64,000 nt of DNA from Arthrobacter sp. OV608 (lineage in GTDB: Bacteria; Actinomycetota; Actinomycetes; Actinomycetales; Micrococcaceae), in contig FOEZ01000006.1 of the NCBI GenBank assembly GCA_900110595.1, positions 186,001-250,000 on the forward strand. Direction: 5' to 3'. Under the pieces are notes generated by a model. It was given only the letters and a program-made list of their open reading frames with translations, searched no databases and was not told where the DNA came from. This document shows positions 57,515-64,000 of the stretch, piece after piece. The translations under genes were made by a program, and so were the position numbers. Within the stretch, counting starts at the first letter, position 1. Every line of letters begins with the position of its first letter.

Positions 57515-58068
57515 CCTTCCACGGGCTGGCCGATGGCAAAGAGCACCTGCTCCTCGCGCTGGGCGAATGGGAACAGGCATTGCTGCAGCAGGGGCCCGGG
57601 CGCCCGGCGCCCCTGGTCCGGCTCCACAGTGAATGCCTCACCGGAGACGTCTTCGGCAGTGAACGCTGCGACTGCGGGGCCCAGCTTCGCGAAGGTGTCG
57701 AAGCAGTTGCGGCCACCGGCGGCTTCCTTCTCTACCTCCGGCAGGAAGGCCGCGGAATCGGTCTTTACGCAAAGCTGGATGCCTACGCACTCCAGGACAC
57801 GGGTCTGGATACCTACGAAGCCAACGTTGCCCTGGGGCACGGCGAGGACGAACGGGACTACACCGCTGCCGCCCAGATGCTCACCACCCTGGGTGTGGAC
57901 TCCATCCGGCTGTTGAGCAACAACCCGGACAAGGCGGCGCAACTCAGCAGCCACGGCATCAGCGTCGCCGAGCAGGTTCCCACCGGCGTGCACCTCTCCG
58001 AAGCCAACCACCGCTACCTGGCAGCCAAGCGGGACCACACCGGCCACACGCTGAACCTGCCCGCCTGA
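57415..58068 (+). CDS. ribA: GTP cyclohydrolase II, apparently frameshifted at its N-terminus
   Basis: The catalytic domain is complete: LVRLHSECLTGDVFGSERCDCG gives the zinc cysteines, LYLRQEGRGIGLYAKLDAYALQ the GTP-binding region and RLLSNNPDKAAQLSSHGI the C-terminal lobe (EC 3.5.4.25, first step of riboflavin synthesis). In this frame the first possible start is GTG 57415 without a ribosome site. The natural start seems to be ATG 57362 in another frame, so a one-base deletion near 57450 is likely, either real or a sequence error. It precedes a flavin monooxygenase gene by 29 bp, which suggests a dedicated flavin supply. Confidence 0.85.
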   Translation: MDPGSSGKEGNCRSQVSVPLRFDDGFTVPADVMTFHGLADGKEHLLLALGEWEQALLQQGPGRPAPLVRLHSECLTGDVFGSERCDCGAQLREGVEAVAATGGFLLYLRQEGRGIGLYAKLDAYALQDTGLDTYEANVALGHGEDERDYTAAAQMLTTLGVDSIRLLSNNPDKAAQLSSHGISVAEQVPTGVHLSEANHRYLAAKRDHTGHTLNLPA

Positions 58069-58097
58069 ACCCGGCCATTTTCCGAACAGGACCGCAC

Positions 58098-59369
58098 ATG
58101 ACAATTTTTCTTGACGACACCGCGATTGCGCCGCTGGACCTTGACGCCGGCTTCCATGCTTTGAGCAAGGCGCACGGGTATATCCCCACCCATGATGAAC
58201 TGCTCGCCCGCGTCGATGCCCTTATTCCCCGGCTGCGGGAGCGCGCCGAGGAAACGGAACGCCTCCGGCGAATCCCCGAGAGCACCATGGCTGAGCTGCA
58301 GGAGGCGGGCGTCTTCAAGATCCTCGCTCCAAAAGGGGTGGGCGGATACGGCATGGGCGTGGACGCCTACGTCGAGGTGGTGCGAAGGCTGGCGCAAGGC
58401 TGCCCTTCCACTGCCTGGAACGTCGGACACCTGATCGAGCATGTCTGGATGCTCGCACGCTGGCCCAAGGCGGCCCAGGATGAAGTCTTCGCGGAGGGTC
58501 CCGCCCCTCTGGCCGCCGCTACCGGAGCGCCGCTTGGTATTGCCGAGAAGGTGCCTGGCGGGTTCCGCATCACCGGCCGCTGGAGCTTCGCCTCGGGAGT
58601 GCTGCACTCACAGTGGGCACTTCTGGCGGTTGAACACGACGGGCCCGGGCACAACAAAGTCAGGCTGCAGTGCCTCGTTCCCATTGATGATGTGGAGGTG
58701 GTGGACACCTGGCACACCGCCGGCCTTCGAGGAACCGGGAGCAATGACATCCATGCCGAGGGGCTGTTTGTCCCCGCCCACAGAACCATGGAATGGTCAC
58801 TGCTGGCCGCTGCGGACAACCCCGGCAGCCGGATCCATCCGGATCCAATGATCCATACGCCCATGGCCACACTCCTGAACATCGTGGCGCCGTCCGCTGC
58901 CCTGGGCGCCGCGGAATATGCCCTGGAACTGTTGCGGGGACAGATGCTCAAGCGCAAGGTCAAGAACACTGTGGAGAACCGCCAAGGTGATTCGCCGCTC
59001 GCGCAGGCCCGGTTTGCCCAGGCTTACGGACTGGTCACCACCGCGCGGCTGCACTGGGCGGAAGCGGCGAGTTTGGCAGCAGCGTCCCACCGGCGGCAGT
59101 CGGGGCAGGTATCGGGCGCGGGCATGACCGAGGAGGAAAGGGCGCAATACCGGCTGTCCTTTGCCCTCAGCGGCGAGGCGTCCGCGCAGGCTGTCACCAT
59201 GATCATGGCGGGCTCCGGTGGCAGCGCCCACCGGCTTGCACACCCCCTTCAACGGATCCAGCGCGACGTCAGCGTCCTGCTCAACCATCCGACCCTGGCC
59301 ACCGATCCGATCCTTGAGCAGGCAGGCCGCGGCCTCCTGGGCCTGGGCCTCACCGTCGCAAGCTTCTAG
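58098..59369 (+). CDS. flavin-dependent monooxygenase, acyl-CoA dehydrogenase fold
   Basis: A 423-residue protein of the two-component (group D) flavin monooxygenase family, related to HsaA and the HpaH oxygenase of p-hydroxyphenylacetate hydroxylase. Family-like stretches are RRIPESTMAELQEAGVFKIL, GGYGMGVDAYVEVVRRLAQG, GFRITGRWSFASGVLHSQWA, DTWHTAGLRGTGSNDI and the C-terminal GGSAHRLAHPLQRIQRDVSV. It would need a separate flavin reductase, which is not in the window. Co-transcribed with ribA under the TTGAAG palindromes. The aromatic or other substrate is unknown; a true acyl-CoA dehydrogenase is less likely. Confidence 0.8.
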   Translation: MTIFLDDTAIAPLDLDAGFHALSKAHGYIPTHDELLARVDALIPRLRERAEETERLRRIPESTMAELQEAGVFKILAPKGVGGYGMGVDAYVEVVRRLAQGCPSTAWNVGHLIEHVWMLARWPKAAQDEVFAEGPAPLAAATGAPLGIAEKVPGGFRITGRWSFASGVLHSQWALLAVEHDGPGHNKVRLQCLVPIDDVEVVDTWHTAGLRGTGSNDIHAEGLFVPAHRTMEWSLLAAADNPGSRIHPDPMIHTPMATLLNIVAPSAALGAAEYALELLRGQMLKRKVKNTVENRQGDSPLAQARFAQAYGLVTTARLHWAEAASLAAASHRRQSGQVSGAGMTEEERAQYRLSFALSGEASAQAVTMIMAGSGGSAHRLAHPLQRIQRDVSVLLNHPTLATDPILEQAGRGLLGLGLTVASF

Positions 59370-59384
59370 CAGGGGACGGCCACG

Positions 59385-59390
59385 TAGACT
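59385..59390 (+). promoter_or_regulatory. -10 element of a leaderless HAD gene
   Basis: TAGACT followed by exactly 6 bp and the ATG at 59397; no ribosome site. Confidence 0.5.
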
Positions 59391-59396
59391 TGCCAG

Positions 59397-60215
59397 ATGC
59401 GGTTGGTAGCGAGCGATATTGACGGAACGATCCTTGGACACGATGGAAAAATCAGTGACCGCACCGTCCGCGCCTTCCACGCCTGCCGCGACGCCGGCGT
59501 CGAACTCGTCTTTGTCACCGGGCGGCCGCCGCGCTGGCTGCACCCCCTGCAGGACCAGCTCGGACACACCGGCACCGTCATTTGCTCCAACGGCGCCGTG
59601 GTCTGGGACCTCGAAACGGAAAAGCTGGTGTCCGCCCGCACGCTGCCCATCGGGACCGTGCTGGAGGTCCGCCGGATCATCAAGGAGCTCCGCCCTGCCG
59701 CCTTGTTCGCCGCCGAAACCCTGACCGGCTTCCACCTCGAACCCGGCTTCATCGAGAACGAATCCAGCGAGCTGCTCAGCGAGTTCACCCCCGCGCCGCT
59801 CGCCGAAACCCTCGCCGCGGATGACTCGGTGGTCAAGTTCCTGGCGATCGTCCGGGAGGGCACCCCTGACGACTTCCTCGCCGAGGTGCGGCCCGCCGTC
59901 GGCCACCTGGCGGCCGTCACGCACTCCTCGCCGGGGGTTGCAATGCTGGAGCTGTGCCTTCCCGGTATCAACAAAGCGGTGACGCTGGCGGAATACGCGG
60001 CCTCGCTGGGCATTGACGCCGCTGACGTTGTGGCCTTTGGGGACATGCCCAACGATATCGAAATGCTCCGCTGGGCCGGCCACGGCTACGCGATGGCCAG
60101 CGGACACCCGGAGGCCATCCTCGCAGCGGGGCAGCAGGCGCCGCATTTTGACGACGACGGCGTGGCCCAGGTCCTCGAGGCCCGGTTGGCTTCGCTGGGT
60201 GTCCAGCTTCCCTAA
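59397..60215 (+). CDS. HAD-superfamily hydrolase, Cof type
   Basis: A 272-residue phosphatase with HAD motifs in order: motif I ASDIDGTILGHDGKI (nucleophile Asp8), motif II VFVTGRPPRWL, the catalytic Lys of INKAVTLAEYAASLG, and motif IV FGDMPNDIEMLRWAG. The C2 cap between 85 and 185 marks the Cof/YbjI class, which acts on sugar phosphates, nucleotides or FMN. It lies 27 bp after the monooxygenase but has its own -10. Confidence 0.9.
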   Translation: MRLVASDIDGTILGHDGKISDRTVRAFHACRDAGVELVFVTGRPPRWLHPLQDQLGHTGTVICSNGAVVWDLETEKLVSARTLPIGTVLEVRRIIKELRPAALFAAETLTGFHLEPGFIENESSELLSEFTPAPLAETLAADDSVVKFLAIVREGTPDDFLAEVRPAVGHLAAVTHSSPGVAMLELCLPGINKAVTLAEYAASLGIDAADVVAFGDMPNDIEMLRWAGHGYAMASGHPEAILAAGQQAPHFDDDGVAQVLEARLASLGVQLP

Positions 60216-60233
60216 GCCCTTTTCACAGCCTGC

Positions 60234-60255
60234 GCTCACCTGGCGTTCACCTTTG
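60234..60255 (+). promoter_or_regulatory. candidate phosphate-regulon (PhoP/RegX3-like) box
   Basis: Two 11-bp direct repeats, GCTCACCTGGC and GTTCACCTTTG, match the G-T-TCACC units of actinobacterial phosphate boxes and end 5 bp before a -10-like TACGGT (60261-60266). Downstream are a small protein gene and a glycerophosphodiesterase gene, a common phosphate-starvation target. Confidence 0.4.
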
Positions 60256-60310
60256 CTCCCTACGGTGGAAGCAGGGGGCAACACCTCCCCTTACGGCTCA
60301 AGGGGTAACG

Positions 60311-60559
60311 ATGGCACGAACTGTAAAACACGGCGCTGCTGATGCGCCGCTGCGCAAGGCAACGCCCGCTCCGCACTGGAAACAGCTCCGGCAGGGCGAC
60401 CGCGTCCGCGTGGTCTTCACGCCCGGTAATGAAACGGGCGGGCTGGTGGACGCGATCACCGGCGACCATACCGCGGTATGGGTGAACCTCGACGGCGGCC
60501 GCGGGCGTACATTGCTGCACTGCAGCGACGGTGTGGAGATACTCCCGGACGAAGACTAG
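60311..60559 (+). CDS. small conserved-looking protein, function unknown
   Basis: An 82-residue basic-then-acidic protein (WKQLRQGDRVRVVFTPGNET, GDHTAVWVNLDGGRGRTLLH, GVEILPDED). The predicted strands suggest a small beta-barrel (SH3/KOW-like), by texture only. AAGGGG lies 5 bp before the ATG. Possibly under the phosphate-type box upstream. Confidence 0.7.
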   Translation: MARTVKHGAADAPLRKATPAPHWKQLRQGDRVRVVFTPGNETGGLVDAITGDHTAVWVNLDGGRGRTLLHCSDGVEILPDED

Positions 60560-60574
60560 GGGCTGCTTGGCGGC

Positions 60575-60591
60575 AGCGCCCTGCGGGCGCT
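60575..60591 (+). terminator. short hairpin between the small protein and phosphodiesterase genes
   Basis: AGCGCCC-TGC-GGGCGCT, a 7-bp stem without a T-run. Weak as a terminator. Confidence 0.3.
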
Positions 60592-60601
60592 CCCGCTCCG
60601 G

Positions 60602-60607
60602 TACGCT
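60602..60607 (+). promoter_or_regulatory. -10 element of the leaderless phosphodiesterase gene
   Basis: TACGCT followed by exactly 6 bp and the GTG at 60614; no ribosome site. Confidence 0.45.
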
Positions 60608-60613
60608 CACAAC

Positions 60614-61426
60614 GTGAGTCTGCCATTCTTCACCCACTCCGGCGCCGGGGCCCAACCGCCAGTCGCCATGGCCCACCGCGGTTTTTCACGCGAAGGGCTG
60701 GAGAACTCGATGGCCGCGTTCCGCGCCGCCGTCGAACTCGGCTACCAGTACCTGGAAACGGATGTCCACACCACAGCGGACGGGGTGGTGCTCGTTTTCC
60801 ATGACGAGACTCTGGACCGGGTGACCGACGGCGCAGGCCGCGTCGCCAGCCTGACAGCTGCCGACGTGGCCTTGGCGAAGATCGGAGGCCGTGAGCCCGT
60901 CCCCACCTTTGATGACCTGGTCACCGGGCTTCCCGGCGCGCGCCTCAACGTGGACGTCAAGGACTGGAACTCCGTCCGGAGCCTTGCCGCCGCCATCGAA
61001 CGCCACCAGGCGCACCATCGGGTGCTGGTGACCAGCTTTTCGGACCGGCGGCGGCGGGCCGTGCTCAAGCTGCTGAGCCGGCCTGTGGCGTCGTCAGCCG
61101 GCGTTGTTCCGGTGGCCCTGTTTGTTGTGTTGGGGCGGCTGCTGCCGGGACCTGTTTTCCGCTGGGCCATGCGCCGGATCCTGCATGATGTCCACGCCCT
61201 CCAGGTGCCTGCGCGCAGGGGCGGGATCGAGGTGGTCACCCGCGGGTTTGTCCGGCGTGCGCACTCCCTGGGGCTGGTGGTCCATGTCTGGACCATCAAC
61301 GATCCCGTTGAGATGCGCCGCCTGCTGGAGTTGGGCGTCGACGGGCTCGTCACCGACCGCGCGGACCTGCTCCGGGACGTGCTGCGCGAACGCGGTGAGT
61401 GGCCCGACGGGCAGCAGGAGTCCTGA
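60614..61426 (+). CDS. glycerophosphodiester phosphodiesterase
   Basis: A 270-residue GDPD-family TIM barrel (EC 3.1.4.46). The catalytic signature is MAHRGFSREGLENSMAAF (the HRG with the following E-N) and YLETDVHTTADGVVLVFHDE, giving the metal-binding Glu-x-Asp and the second catalytic His. VVHVWTINDPVEMRRLLELG and DGLVTDRADLL close the barrel. No signal peptide, so cytoplasmic. GTG start, probably leaderless. Confidence 0.92.
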   Translation: MSLPFFTHSGAGAQPPVAMAHRGFSREGLENSMAAFRAAVELGYQYLETDVHTTADGVVLVFHDETLDRVTDGAGRVASLTAADVALAKIGGREPVPTFDDLVTGLPGARLNVDVKDWNSVRSLAAAIERHQAHHRVLVTSFSDRRRRAVLKLLSRPVASSAGVVPVALFVVLGRLLPGPVFRWAMRRILHDVHALQVPARRGGIEVVTRGFVRRAHSLGLVVHVWTINDPVEMRRLLELGVDGLVTDRADLLRDVLRERGEWPDGQQES

Positions 61427-61450
61427 CCGGGCGGGTTATTCCCTGTTGGC

Positions 61451-61912
61451 CTATTCCTTCAGGTCCCGGCCTGTGCTGGTGGACGGGTCCTGGTCACCTT
61501 CGGTCGGATCGGCCCTCAGCTCGTCGGGGTTGCTGTCCGGCAATCCTCCGGAAACCCCCGGAACGCCCTGAGTTGAGCCTCCGCCTCCCGACTCCGTCCC
61601 GCCGGCGGGAGCGGATGCACTGCCTGCCAGCCCGCCGTCGTCGTTCGCCCGATCATTGTTGGTGTCGTCAACGTCCCCGCCCAAGGGCGATTCCGAGACC
61701 GGCCCTGGCGCTGGTCCGGCCTTCAGCCCGGGTGCCTTCTGCTTCTCCGCTTCCATGGCGTTGGACCCTTCGCTGAGGGAGGAGTGGACCTCCACGTCGC
61801 TGTTGGGATCCGCGGGGTCAGGAACATCCCGTTTCTCGGCGGGATCGCTCGTTCCGGCGAGATCCTCCATGGCGTTTTCTGCTGCCTTGCCGATGCTGTC
61901 GCCGATACCCAT
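61451..61912 (-). CDS. disordered acidic protein
   Basis: A 153-residue protein beginning MGIGDSIGKAAENAMEDLAG, which resembles the helical start of CsbD-like stress proteins. The rest is low complexity, rich in Asp, Pro, Gly, Ser and Glu (GGTESGGGGSTQGVPGVSGG, ADPTEGDQDPSTSTG). A strong ribosome site (GGAAGGAG) supports real expression. Function unknown; a stress- or stationary-phase role is a guess. Confidence 0.7.
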   Translation of the reverse strand: MGIGDSIGKAAENAMEDLAGTSDPAEKRDVPDPADPNSDVEVHSSLSEGSNAMEAEKQKAPGLKAGPAPGPVSESPLGGDVDDTNNDRANDDGGLAGSASAPAGGTESGGGGSTQGVPGVSGGLPDSNPDELRADPTEGDQDPSTSTGRDLKE

Positions 61913-62051
61913 GTGACTGCTCCTTCCGACATCGCGCTCCGGCGCCCCCAGTGGACTTTCCGGAGCATTACCCTTCCAGAATTATCAGCATGCTTACAAT
62001 TAGTCCAGAGCTGAGGCAATGGGCCGCGGCCGGGCAGGAAGGATCCATACT

Positions 62052-62288
62052 GTGAGCAGTTACCATCCGGAAAACGACCCCGCCAATCCTGACCAGCCGG
62101 GCAAACGTCACCCGGACGCCGGTCTGCAGGGCGCCGGTCCACAGGGAGGCAAGGACTCTGCAGGCTCACCGAATCCGGACCCGGCGGAGGGCAACGTCAC
62201 GGGGCTGGAGCCCGGCGGGGGAGTGCCTCCGGGCGAGACGCCGCCAGCCGAGGACCAGATGAGCGGCGACCAGGGCCACGACGAGTAA
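62052..62288 (+). CDS. small Pro/Gly/Asp-rich protein (DUF6480-like)
   Basis: A 78-residue hydrophilic protein, GTG start with AAGGA 8 bp upstream. The stretch VTGLEPGGGVPPGETPPAED matches my memory of the short actinobacterial DUF6480 family; the N-terminal half (HPENDPANPDQPGK) is low complexity. Probably disordered; function unknown. The frame is open from 62019 but the ribosome site supports 62052. Confidence 0.7.
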   Translation: MSSYHPENDPANPDQPGKRHPDAGLQGAGPQGGKDSAGSPNPDPAEGNVTGLEPGGGVPPGETPPAEDQMSGDQGHDE

Positions 62289-62290
62289 GC

Positions 62291-62315
62291 AGGCCGGCCC
62301 ATGCCGGGCCGGCCT
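62291..62315. terminator. bidirectional terminator-like hairpin
   Basis: AGGCCGGCCC (62291-62300) pairs exactly with GGGCCGGCCT (62306-62315) around ATGCC, between two convergent genes. It is followed by three spaced copies of CAGTGCA (62320-62360) that run up to the stop of the EAL gene. Confidence 0.6.
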
Positions 62316-62351
62316 GAGTCAGTGCAGCTCGTTATCAGTGCACGTCGTTTG

Positions 62352-63416
62352 TCAGTGCATCTCTTTGGGCGGCGAAACGTGCCCGGACTGTTCCGGGCCC
62401 ACAAGCTGGCTCTTCAGGCCGTCCATGTCCAGGCGGGTGTTCCAGCTCGCCCAGTCCTGCGGCCGCACCGACGGCCGGCCCAGGAGGTAGCCCTGGCCGG
62501 CGCTGATGCCCAGCTCCGTCAGGACCTTGAGCTCGCCGACTGTCTCGATGCCCTCCGCTATCAGAGTGGTGCCGATCTGCTCAGCGAAGTCCACCAGGCA
62601 GCCGGCAAGGGCGCGCTGGATGCCGTCGTTGTCCACATCGCCAATGACGTTCCGGCCAACCTTCAGGAAGTCCGGCCGCAGGTGCACCATCCGGCTCAGC
62701 GCACCGGCCCCCGGATGGGTGTCATCAACCGCGATGCGCAGGCCCTGGTCGCGCAGCGGGTTGATGGCGGCGATGAACTGCGGGTACTCCTCGTCACTGA
62801 CGGATTCGGTCAGTTCGAGCACCACACGGCTGATGGGCAGGTCGATGTGCTCGAACAATTCCGGCAGCCGCGGATCCAGGCAGGACGTGGGTGAAATGTT
62901 CAGCGAGACGTAAAGGTTTTGCGGGAGATCCCGGGCTGCGGCAGCGGCTGACCCGAGCGCGGAAAACTCCAGGTTTGCGCCCAAGCCTACGGCTGCTGCC
63001 TCGGCGAACCACAGTTCCGCGGCCGCGCCGTCGTCGCTGACAAAGCGCGACAACGCCTCGACACCCACTACTGTTTCGTCGGCCAGCCCATAAATGGGCT
63101 GGAACGCCGTCATCAGCATTTGGCTTTCAAGCAATGCGCTGATGCGGGACATACTGCGGATTGCATCAATCCGTTCCGCAAGCTGTGGCGGAATAGCGCT
63201 GGGTTCCAAGCGCATTTTCCGGACACTGTCCAGCGTTTCAACGGTGTTGGCGTCGCTGCGGCGGGTTTCCAGGAGATACTCCAGCAAGGCCCTTTCGGGC
63301 ACGCCAGGATTCTCATCGAGGCTCTTGCTGAGGCGTTGCCGGACAGCGGCCCCGGACGGATCCGGATCCCCCAAAACAGCGGCGATGATTCCCCACGCCT
63401 GTACTCGAACCGACAT
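62352..63416 (-). CDS. EAL-domain cyclic-di-GMP phosphodiesterase
   Basis: A 354-residue cytoplasmic protein. Residues about 1-95 are helical and unassigned; residues about 100-335 are an EAL domain with VGVEALSRF (metal Glu), YVSLNISPTSCL (Asn), VVLELTESV (Glu), IAVDDTHPGAGALS (Asp pair), PDFLKVGRNVI (Lys) and LIAEGIETVGEL (Glu). Loop 6 reads DDTHPGAG where DDFGTGYS is usual, so activity may be altered though the key acidic residues are kept. No GGDEF domain or membrane segment. Adjacent to a second EAL gene. Confidence 0.88.
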   Translation of the reverse strand: MSVRVQAWGIIAAVLGDPDPSGAAVRQRLSKSLDENPGVPERALLEYLLETRRSDANTVETLDSVRKMRLEPSAIPPQLAERIDAIRSMSRISALLESQMLMTAFQPIYGLADETVVGVEALSRFVSDDGAAAELWFAEAAAVGLGANLEFSALGSAAAAARDLPQNLYVSLNISPTSCLDPRLPELFEHIDLPISRVVLELTESVSDEEYPQFIAAINPLRDQGLRIAVDDTHPGAGALSRMVHLRPDFLKVGRNVIGDVDNDGIQRALAGCLVDFAEQIGTTLIAEGIETVGELKVLTELGISAGQGYLLGRPSVRPQDWASWNTRLDMDGLKSQLVGPEQSGHVSPPKEMH

Positions 63417-63586
63417 TAGCTACGCCCCCAGTTGACGAAGTAATGACCCAATGGCCCTTTGATGTTCAATTGATAACCGCTTCTAAAGTCCAATGATGCT
63501 GGCAAGCCGCAAAATCACGGTGACGAAAATTAGACCCAGCACGATGATCGTATATCGGGGCGGACAAAAGCGCAGTACATTTCGCC

Positions 63587-64000
63587 TTACTGGTTAGCGC
63601 TTTCCGGCTGCGCCGCCAACAGATCGGGAACCTGGTCCGGCGGAACCGGCCTGCTGAAGTAATAGCCCTGGGCGCTGAGGCAGCCCAGGCCGCGGAGGAT
63701 CTCCGCCTGTTCCGCGGTTTCGACCCCTTCCCAGACCGCCTCCAGGCCGCAGGCCCGGATGAGTTGCAGGACAGCCGCCACAAGTGCCGGCTGGCCTGGA
63801 TCGGTGCCAAGGCCGTCGATCAGCGAGCGGTCCACCTTGACCCGGTCCACCGGCAAGCGGCGCAGATAGCTGATGGACGAATAGCCTGTTCCGAAGTCAT
63901 CGATTTCGATCCCGACGCCGAGGCCGCGCAGCCCACCCAGCGAGTAACGGTCCAGTTCATTGCCCTTGACGATGGCCACCTCGGTCAGTTCCAGGACCAC
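63587..64000 (-). CDS. EAL-domain protein, C-terminal part only
   Basis: The last 137 residues of a protein whose start lies beyond the right edge. Canonical EAL motifs are present: VVLELTEVAI at the edge, IEIDDFGTGYSSISYLRRLP (intact loop 6), VDRVKVDRSLI and WEGVETAEQAE. QGYYFSRPVPPDQV ends the domain. Such proteins commonly carry GGDEF and PAS domains upstream, which cannot be seen here. 170 bp separate it from the next EAL gene; nothing recognisable lies between. Confidence 0.88.
   Translation of the reverse strand: MVLELTEVAIVKGNELDRYSLGGLRGLGVGIEIDDFGTGYSSISYLRRLPVDRVKVDRSLIDGLGTDPGQPALVAAVLQLIRACGLEAVWEGVETAEQAEILRGLGCLSAQGYYFSRPVPPDQVPDLLAAQPESANQ

Noticed and set aside
58098..59369. 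Acyl-CoA dehydrogenase
   Set aside because: The fold is shared, but the residues, the ribA partner and the C-terminal region fit two-component flavin monooxygenases better.

Overview
The window is high-GC actinobacterial DNA, most likely from the Arthrobacter/Pseudarthrobacter group (Micrococcaceae). The basis is the CUT1 sugar ABC systems without a local ATPase, mycothiol-dependent formaldehyde oxidation, Tat-exported lipoproteins and enzymes, many apparently leaderless starts, a levan fructotransferase-like enzyme, and a dimethylglycine oxidase and creatinase that closely resemble known Arthrobacter/Pseudomonas enzymes. No rRNA, tRNA, CRISPR array, insertion sequence or prophage was seen. 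Assignments come from reading motifs by eye; no database search was run.

Layout. 1-6921: a truncated Tat-exported protein, a sugar ABC transporter operon with a 2-hydroxyacid dehydrogenase, a DeoR/LacI hybrid regulator and a divergent sugar isomerase/epimerase. 7233-16906: a seven-gene minus-strand operon glyA-soxB-soxD-soxA-soxG-sdaA-purU (sarcosine to glycine to serine to pyruvate, with release of the C1 unit as formate), divergent from a GntR regulator across a perfect 14-bp palindrome. 17009-18223: an MFS carrier. 18332-25993: a levan locus, with a secreted levan fructotransferase-like enzyme facing an operon of an intracellular GH32 enzyme, an ABC importer and a LacI regulator; four LacI-type operators lie in the divergent promoter region. 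26072-28776: RuMP-pathway formaldehyde fixation (hxlB-hxlA) with a divergent LuxR-type regulator carrying a kinase-like core. 28872-30838: an IclR regulator and an MFS carrier. 30866-37404: a 5-oxoproline (PxpABC-type) cluster with a biotin carboxylase. 37433-46900: glycine betaine catabolism (LysR regulator, Rieske monooxygenase and reductase, BCCT carrier, a second purU, dimethylglycine oxidase). 47009-48898: a DUF222/HNH protein and a small acidic protein. 49036-53216: FdhF-like oxidoreductase, metallo-beta-lactamase-fold hydrolase and S-(hydroxymethyl)mycothiol dehydrogenase. 53695-57268: an MHS carrier, creatinase and an IclR regulator. 57362-59369: a frameshifted ribA and a flavin-dependent monooxygenase. 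59397-64000: a HAD phosphatase, small proteins, a glycerophosphodiesterase and two EAL proteins, the second truncated by the window edge.

How it works together. Betaine, dimethylglycine, creatine and sarcosine all converge on glycine and serine, and each N-demethylation releases formaldehyde or methylene-THF. The same 64 kb holds four outlets for that carbon: GlyA/PurU, HxlAB, the mycothiol dehydrogenase branch, and an FdhF-like protein that may oxidise formate. The most notable regulatory observation is one palindrome, CTACCC-RAAG-GGGTAG, placed both at the hxl/luxR divergent promoter and before the mycothiol dehydrogenase gene 26 kb away, suggesting a formaldehyde regulon run by the unusual LuxR protein. 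A second unexplained element is a family of intergenic repeats sharing ACGC-NNNN-TCAC-Y-T, with an exact 32-bp period at two sites.
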